Source: a virus. Taken from it: a DNA stretch of 61,974 bases. A program made the translations under genes and the position numbers. The stretch is taken from IMG/VR virus record IMGVR_UViG_3300046167_000270, positions 1 through 61,974 of that record; one strand, 5' to 3'. The notes beneath the pieces were generated by a model. The model searched no databases, was not told the DNA's origin, and was given only the letters and a program-made list of their open reading frames with translations. Within the stretch, counting starts at the first letter, position 1, and each line of letters begins with the position of its first letter. This document shows positions 57,763 through 61,974 of the stretch, piece by piece.

Positions 57763-58185
57763 TTAATATTTTTTCTTTTTAAAAGCTTTAGTTTCCTCTA
57801 TATTACCTGGATAATACTTGTTTGTTATTAAAGAATATTTCGGTAAATCATATGTTTCTCCAAATTGACTCCAGTTGCCATTGTCTAAATCTTTAGCAGT
57901 GTAATAAGTTATATCCATTATAAAAAAGTTGCCTAATTCATTTTCAGGTCTATATATACCATTTACATAACTTGTAATCTCTCTTGGATGTAGTTGACAA
58001 CATGGACATCTTTTTATTTCATTTACATAAATACCTACGTCTAAGTCTGAATCAACTTTAAAATCACCACTTACTCTACTGCCGTAAACTACTATATCTA
58101 AATACTCTTTATCACCTACTATTTCTATTATTCTATTTAGAAGTTTAGCTTTGTCTTGATCATCCCAGTGTTGTATTAATTTCAT
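57763..58185 (-). CDS. MNT-type nucleotidyltransferase (140 aa)
   Basis: The pol-beta superfamily core is visible: YGSRVSGDFKVDSDLDVGIY (~residues 35-54), the G-S-x(n)-D-x-D motif. It is followed by an unusual Cys cluster RCPCCQLHPRE (~59-69) and FFIMDITYYTA with a possible third carboxylate. Such enzymes transfer nucleotides to small molecules or proteins, often as antitoxins or modifiers. In a late fibre/chaperonin neighbourhood the role is unclear. Confidence 0.7.
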   Translation of the reverse strand: MKLIQHWDDQDKAKLLNRIIEIVGDKEYLDIVVYGSRVSGDFKVDSDLDVGIYVNEIKRCPCCQLHPREITSYVNGIYRPENELGNFFIMDITYYTAKDLDNGNWSQFGETYDLPKYSLITNKYYPGNIEETKAFKKKKY

Positions 58186-58186
58186 G

Positions 58187-59359
58187 CTATAACTGCTTAA
58201 ACTCTACGTCTATCATGCTATAGTCTACCATGTCATAACCACCTTTATCTACACTAACAGCTCTCCATGGAACTTCGTCTGACATAACACCTTGAAACTT
58301 ACCTGTACCGTAGTTCTTAGCATATTTGACTTTATATTGAAACTCGTATATGTTAATTCCACTTGGTGATTGACCTATAAGTTTGATGTTTTTCTTTAAT
58401 CTTCTATCACTACTAGTAACTGATGTAACAACACCGTCTTTTATTACAAATGTTAAAGAAGCAGAGTTGTTACCATTTCTAACTGTAAAGGTAGATGTTA
58501 TACCTGCTGAATTATCAGAAGATTTATACTTAGCTCTTATTGATCCTGTACCAACACTAGTGCCATCGTCTACAGTTACAGACGATCCATCTATTACTAT
58601 TTGAGGAGAAGAATCATTTGCTGGTCCTCTTAGTTTTAAAGAGCCACCTGTTCCGCCTCCTACAAAAGTAGTTTGACCATCTGATATTAAACAATATTCT
58701 GACCCTGTCATGCCTTGTGTTCCTAAAAAGCCATAATTACTTGACCCTGCCCAAATTCCTACTTCCATACCACCATCACTACCAGGAAACACTGTATTAC
58801 TACTAAATGTTTTAATACCTGCTACTGTTTGATTACCTGAAGTAAGAACCGCGTTTGTAGGTATTGAAGTGCTATTAAAAGCATTAGTACCTAAATCTTT
58901 TTTCTTAACTACTCCAGACTCTTCAAACAGAGCACTTACTGTTTCTTCACCTGCTGTTGCAATACTGCTTAATGTTAAAGTATTAACGTAAGAACCTGTT
59001 GAATAAATATCACCCCATGGCCTAGTTGATGATCCTAAATCTAATTTGTTATTGTTTGTACCTACACTGTGAAAGTTAGTACCTTCTATTTTTACACCAT
59101 CATAATTATTACCATTAACATATATTTGACCATCTTCGTCTAAAGTTAATTTAGTGTTACTTGTATCTGCTCTAACAACAATTTTTGCTGTTGAAGCTCT
59201 AGATGCAATTGTCAGTGTTGGATCTCCATTAGTGTAATCGAATACAAGCCTACCTGGTTGATCTTTATCTGGTTCGTTAATTGTAAAGGCATCGCCACTA
59301 TCTAAGTTTATAGTGGCGGCACCGTTAATTGATATTCCATCTAAAAATGTTACTGCCAT
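58187..59359 (-). CDS. tail fibre/spike with S74 intramolecular chaperone (390 aa)
   Basis: N-terminal FLDGISINGAATINLDSGDA, a beta-rich shaft with LGSSTRPWGDIYSTGSYVNT, and a C-terminal S74 domain starting SSDRRLKKNIKLIGQSPSGI and ending MVDYSMIDVEFKQL. The S74 domain trimerises the fibre and then usually cuts itself off at its Ser. Likely part of host recognition. Confidence 0.78.
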   Translation of the reverse strand: MAVTFLDGISINGAATINLDSGDAFTINEPDKDQPGRLVFDYTNGDPTLTIASRASTAKIVVRADTSNTKLTLDEDGQIYVNGNNYDGVKIEGTNFHSVGTNNNKLDLGSSTRPWGDIYSTGSYVNTLTLSSIATAGEETVSALFEESGVVKKKDLGTNAFNSTSIPTNAVLTSGNQTVAGIKTFSSNTVFPGSDGGMEVGIWAGSSNYGFLGTQGMTGSEYCLISDGQTTFVGGGTGGSLKLRGPANDSSPQIVIDGSSVTVDDGTSVGTGSIRAKYKSSDNSAGITSTFTVRNGNNSASLTFVIKDGVVTSVTSSDRRLKKNIKLIGQSPSGINIYEFQYKVKYAKNYGTGKFQGVMSDEVPWRAVSVDKGGYDMVDYSMIDVEFKQL

Positions 59360-59385
59360 TTAATTTAATTTTATTTTATTTTATT

Positions 59386-61083
59386 TTATCCTACGTTGTT
59401 AATTAAGCATCTTATATTAGCTGAAGCAGCTGTTGTAACTACTACTTGATTAACACTTGTTCTATCTACAGAAGCATATACTGTTTCGTAGTTTGAAGCA
59501 TCGTATACTTGAACTATAACATCGTAAGTATTAAGGTTATGGTTAAAAGTATGGGTAGTTCCAGAAGAACTAGTACCTGCAAAGCCTTGTGAAAGACCGG
59601 CTTGGAAGTAAGTTTTTAACGTGCTTAACTCAATAGATTTTTGCTCAAAGCCCGTCATATCTAGTATGGCCATTCTATCCGCGTCTACTATAGCGTTGCT
59701 TATTAAGCTTAAATTCTTTATAGACCAACCTATTGTCGCTGTACCAGCAGAGTAAGCAACAGCCATACCCGCTGTGGATGCAGAGTTATTAGCCGCAACA
59801 TTACCAATACCAACTGTAGTAGCAGTTGCTAAACCAACATTATTTTGAACAGTTACCCAATCAGCTAAAGTTGTTGGAGCATCGCTTTGGGCAAATAAGA
59901 AATCACCAACTTCAACAGTTTCAGTAAAGAAACTACCAGCAGCTGTTACAACATATGCCCAACCTTTTTTAATACTTGATGATGGACTTGAGTCAAGATC
60001 TGGTGTATTAGTAGCAGCGTCATAACCGCCTTGAAATACTAAGTTACCAACTACAGCATTGTCAACATATGTTTTATTTACTGCATCTGTACCAGCTGAA
60101 ACTGTGTCTATGCCTTGAATACGACCTGTACCACCTAAAGTTATATCACCACCACTAACAGTTAAGTCTCCAGCTAAAGTTACATTATCTGGTAAACCTA
60201 TTGCTAAAACACCACTAGTTGGTTGGGTAATTTGAACTTCATTAGTTGTTCCTGCAAAGTTTACAGCATCAGTAGAACCATCACTACCAGTAAGTGTTAT
60301 GGCACCGGTGTTTGCAGCTACCAACGACGTAGGTAAAGTATAAGTAGTATTAGTATCTGAACCACTAGAAGCAGAAGTTATTAGACCTTTTGCATTAACT
60401 GTAATACTTGCATTAGTATAAGAAGCTGCTGTAACACCACTATCAGCAATACCAATAGTATAGTTAGCAGCATCATTACTTCCAGCTAATGAAATATCCA
60501 TATTACTACCTGGCTTTATTGTTAAATCACCACCTTGACCTATAGTAAATGGCCCTGTGGCTCCGCCAAATATATTAGCGTTCCAGCTAGTCATACCAGA
60601 AGTATCGGTCCAAGGTACATTAACCACACCTTGGCCAGCGGAGTTTAATTGTAAACCATAAGTTCTACTAGCTGTAGTTGTTACTGAATTAGCTGCTACT
60701 GATTGATCTGTGTCAGAGAATAATTCTATACCACCTCTCGCTGTTGCGGTTGCTTCAGCTACGTTAAAAGTCATTGTTCTGGTTCCTACTCCAGCTGCTA
60801 AAGATGTGCTTAGTCCAGTACCACCAGCAAAGTCAACTGTCTCGCCATTTGAAACTGTTAGTGAGCTTGAGCCGCCATCTCCTACTATTGACCAACTTGT
60901 ATAACTACCAGCTGATGGATCTACCCAATCTGAACCGTTATAGAACTTAAATACGTTCGATGATGAGTTATATATAATATCTCCTGCTACTGCAGAGCCA
61001 GGATCTGATGCTAAAACCTGTAATCTAGCGTTTAATAACTGATTGCCGTTAAGGTCTAAGTTGTTTAAAAAATTTACTGCCAT
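59386..61083 (-). CDS. tail fibre protein (565 aa)
   Basis: Starts MAVNFLNNLDLNGNQLLNAR, then GDIIYNSSSNVFKFYNGSDW and long Gly/Thr/Ser/Ala beta repeats, with ITLGGTGRIQGIDTVSAGTD and KTYVDNAV marking a linker common in fibres. The C-terminus (THTFNHNLNTYDVIVQVYDA) resembles the receptor-side domain of marine phage fibres. Second gene of the late unit. Confidence 0.75.
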   Translation of the reverse strand: MAVNFLNNLDLNGNQLLNARLQVLASDPGSAVAGDIIYNSSSNVFKFYNGSDWVDPSAGSYTSWSIVGDGGSSSLTVSNGETVDFAGGTGLSTSLAAGVGTRTMTFNVAEATATARGGIELFSDTDQSVAANSVTTTASRTYGLQLNSAGQGVVNVPWTDTSGMTSWNANIFGGATGPFTIGQGGDLTIKPGSNMDISLAGSNDAANYTIGIADSGVTAASYTNASITVNAKGLITSASSGSDTNTTYTLPTSLVAANTGAITLTGSDGSTDAVNFAGTTNEVQITQPTSGVLAIGLPDNVTLAGDLTVSGGDITLGGTGRIQGIDTVSAGTDAVNKTYVDNAVVGNLVFQGGYDAATNTPDLDSSPSSSIKKGWAYVVTAAGSFFTETVEVGDFLFAQSDAPTTLADWVTVQNNVGLATATTVGIGNVAANNSASTAGMAVAYSAGTATIGWSIKNLSLISNAIVDADRMAILDMTGFEQKSIELSTLKTYFQAGLSQGFAGTSSSGTTHTFNHNLNTYDVIVQVYDASNYETVYASVDRTSVNQVVVTTAASANIRCLINNVG

Positions 61084-61087
61084 GTTG

Positions 61088-61426
61088 TTAGTTTAAAAAT
61101 GCTTTCCCTGAAAAAGGAGCGCTAAATCGTATTGTTATTTGGTTTTTTGAATCGTAAGTTATATCTCCTATGTTAACATTTAGTCCAGAATCAACAACTG
61201 TTGCGCTAGGATATTTGTCTAAGTTGTGTGGTATCACCCAAGTGTCAGATACGGAATCTTGTACCCAAACATAAGTACCTTGAGCTACCACAAAATCTGA
61301 TATAAACCCTACTGTAGTTCGTTTTGTCTTAAAATTTGGATTATTACTTTCTGCATCCGAAATTATGATCTCATCATTTTTGTTTAATGGTTTATCTTTT
61401 AACGGATATGTAGTAATTATCGCCAT
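61088..61426 (-). CDS. small fibre-associated protein (112 aa)
   Basis: YVWVQDSVSDTWVIPHNLDK, then PSATVVDSGLNVNIGDITYD and FSAPFSGKAFLN, the terminal beta domain found on many phage fibres. The N-terminus (MAIITTYPLKDKPLNKNDEI) may attach it to the tail. First gene of the late unit. Confidence 0.7.
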   Translation of the reverse strand: MAIITTYPLKDKPLNKNDEIIISDAESNNPNFKTKRTTVGFISDFVVAQGTYVWVQDSVSDTWVIPHNLDKYPSATVVDSGLNVNIGDITYDSKNQITIRFSAPFSGKAFLN

Positions 61427-61619
61427 TTATAGTATTTTTTTAGTATTTTATGCCATTATGGCCTTATTTATAAGAGATTACAGAATATTACTCATTTTTA
61501 CCTGTATTTACATTGTATATTTACAGGCTAATTGTAGACTAAGGGTGACAAATGCCCTTTATTAGTAGCTTTAATAGGCTAATGTCACTGTTTTATTAAA
61601 AATATAGGAGTAAAGTACT
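61427..61619. promoter_or_regulatory. late-gene upstream region with inverted repeats
   Basis: No ORF supported. A perfect 11-base palindrome GCCATTATGGC lies at 61452-61462, 25 bases upstream of the first late gene. CCTGTA (61501-61506) pairs with TACAGG (61522-61527), and GTGACA (61545-61550) with TGTCAC (61583-61588). Likely holds the late promoter and an operator or terminator; the individual roles are not resolved. Confidence 0.5.
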
Positions 61620-61773
61620 ATACCCCCACAATTATATTTTGTATTTTGTTTACAAATCGCATTTTTGTTTTGCGGGTTGGCCGGCTTTTATAGTTTTGTT
61701 TTGCATACCTCAACGTTTTCAATGCATTATTGTGTATTTATTTTGACGTTTTACTTTTTACTATTTATATACT

Positions 61774-61804
61774 ACATACTTAATACGATGCGTCATAGAT
61801 AATA
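61774..61804 (+). promoter_or_regulatory. promoter-like motif, right-repeat copy
   Basis: Identical to 155-185 by virtue of the terminal repeat. Confidence 0.65.
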
Positions 61805-61846
61805 TAGTATAAACAATAAAACAAATAACAAATTAAATAAATAACT

Positions 61847-61948
61847 ATGAAACTATTAATAATAACTTTAACATCACTAATAACATTGATAACTTATAAT
61901 GTAATTACTCACGGAATTATCACTTACATATCATTCAATGGAATTTAA
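61847..61948 (+). CDS. 33-residue hydrophobic peptide, right-repeat copy
   Basis: Second copy of the ORF at 228-329 inside the terminal repeat, sequence identical. Not an additional gene if the genome is circular. Confidence 0.4.
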   Translation: MKLLIITLTSLITLITYNVITHGIITYISFNGI

Positions 61949-61974
61949 AATGTAAATTACAGAGAATTCATGTG

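Larger units (their letters stand above)
61620..61967. repeat. terminal direct repeat, right copy
   Basis: Second copy of 1-348, offset 61619. It includes a second copy of the promoter-like motif (61774-61804) and of the 33-residue ORF (61847-61948). The unique genome is therefore about 61.6 kb. Confidence 0.95.

Noticed and set aside
1-61974. CRISPR arrays, insertion sequences, integrase or attachment sites
   Set aside because: No evenly spaced direct repeats, transposase motifs or tyrosine/serine recombinase motifs were seen; the spaced repeats in the early region are the promoter family, not a CRISPR array.

Overview
This window looks like the essentially complete genome (about 61.6 kb of unique sequence) of an AT-rich, short-tailed dsDNA phage of a Bacteroidota host, probably marine or aquatic. 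The first ~348 bases recur at the end (1-348 versus 61620-61967) with one substitution, so the contig is either terminally redundant or a circular map cut open. A Bacteroidota host is inferred from the A/T-rich leaders without clear Shine-Dalgarno sequences and from a virion gene set that resembles crAss-like phages and their relatives: a ~740-residue TerL, portal, ~500-residue major capsid protein, two ring-type proteins, a nozzle and a muzzle. These assignments rest on remembered family features, not on searches.

Layout. (1) 1-17.1 kb, plus strand: a dense early/middle block. The first 7.5 kb is about 30 very small genes, mostly overlapping by a few bases. It is punctuated by eight copies of a strict promoter-like motif (a ninth lies at 12.45 kb) and three copies of a structured RNA element ending next to a start codon. 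Next come a DNA ligase, an HTH protein, a sigma-70-family factor, an ERF-type recombinase, a PD-(D/E)XK exonuclease, an SSB, a primase-helicase, a thymidylate synthase, a MazG-type protein, an endonuclease I-like resolvase and a class II ribonucleotide reductase. (2) About 17.16-17.19 kb: a bidirectional terminator between converging transcription units. (3) 17.2-61.4 kb, minus strand: late genes. Read in transcription order (right to left) these are tail fibres, a nucleotidyltransferase, GroEL/GroES, a run of basic low-complexity proteins with an amidase, a small zincin and a holin, a second GroES-like protein, TerS/TerL, portal, scaffold-like protein, major capsid protein, ring proteins, nozzle, muzzle, a cupin, and three probable ejection or internal proteins ending in a 2,962-residue multidomain protein.

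How it may work: the phage-encoded sigma factor and the nine motif copies (upstream box, exactly 9 bp, GATAATA) suggest a dedicated early/middle regulon. No DNA polymerase, RNA polymerase or integrase was recognised, so the phage probably uses host polymerases while supplying its own primer synthesis, recombination, nucleotide pools, folding machinery and sigma factor.

Quality note: every broken gene (about 11 single-base indels in the sigma, ERF, SSB, primase-helicase and thymidylate synthase genes) lies between 8.1 and 13.2 kb. The 44 kb late strand, including an 8.9 kb ORF, is intact. The indels are mostly at or near short homopolymers and look more like locally uncorrected sequence than real decay.
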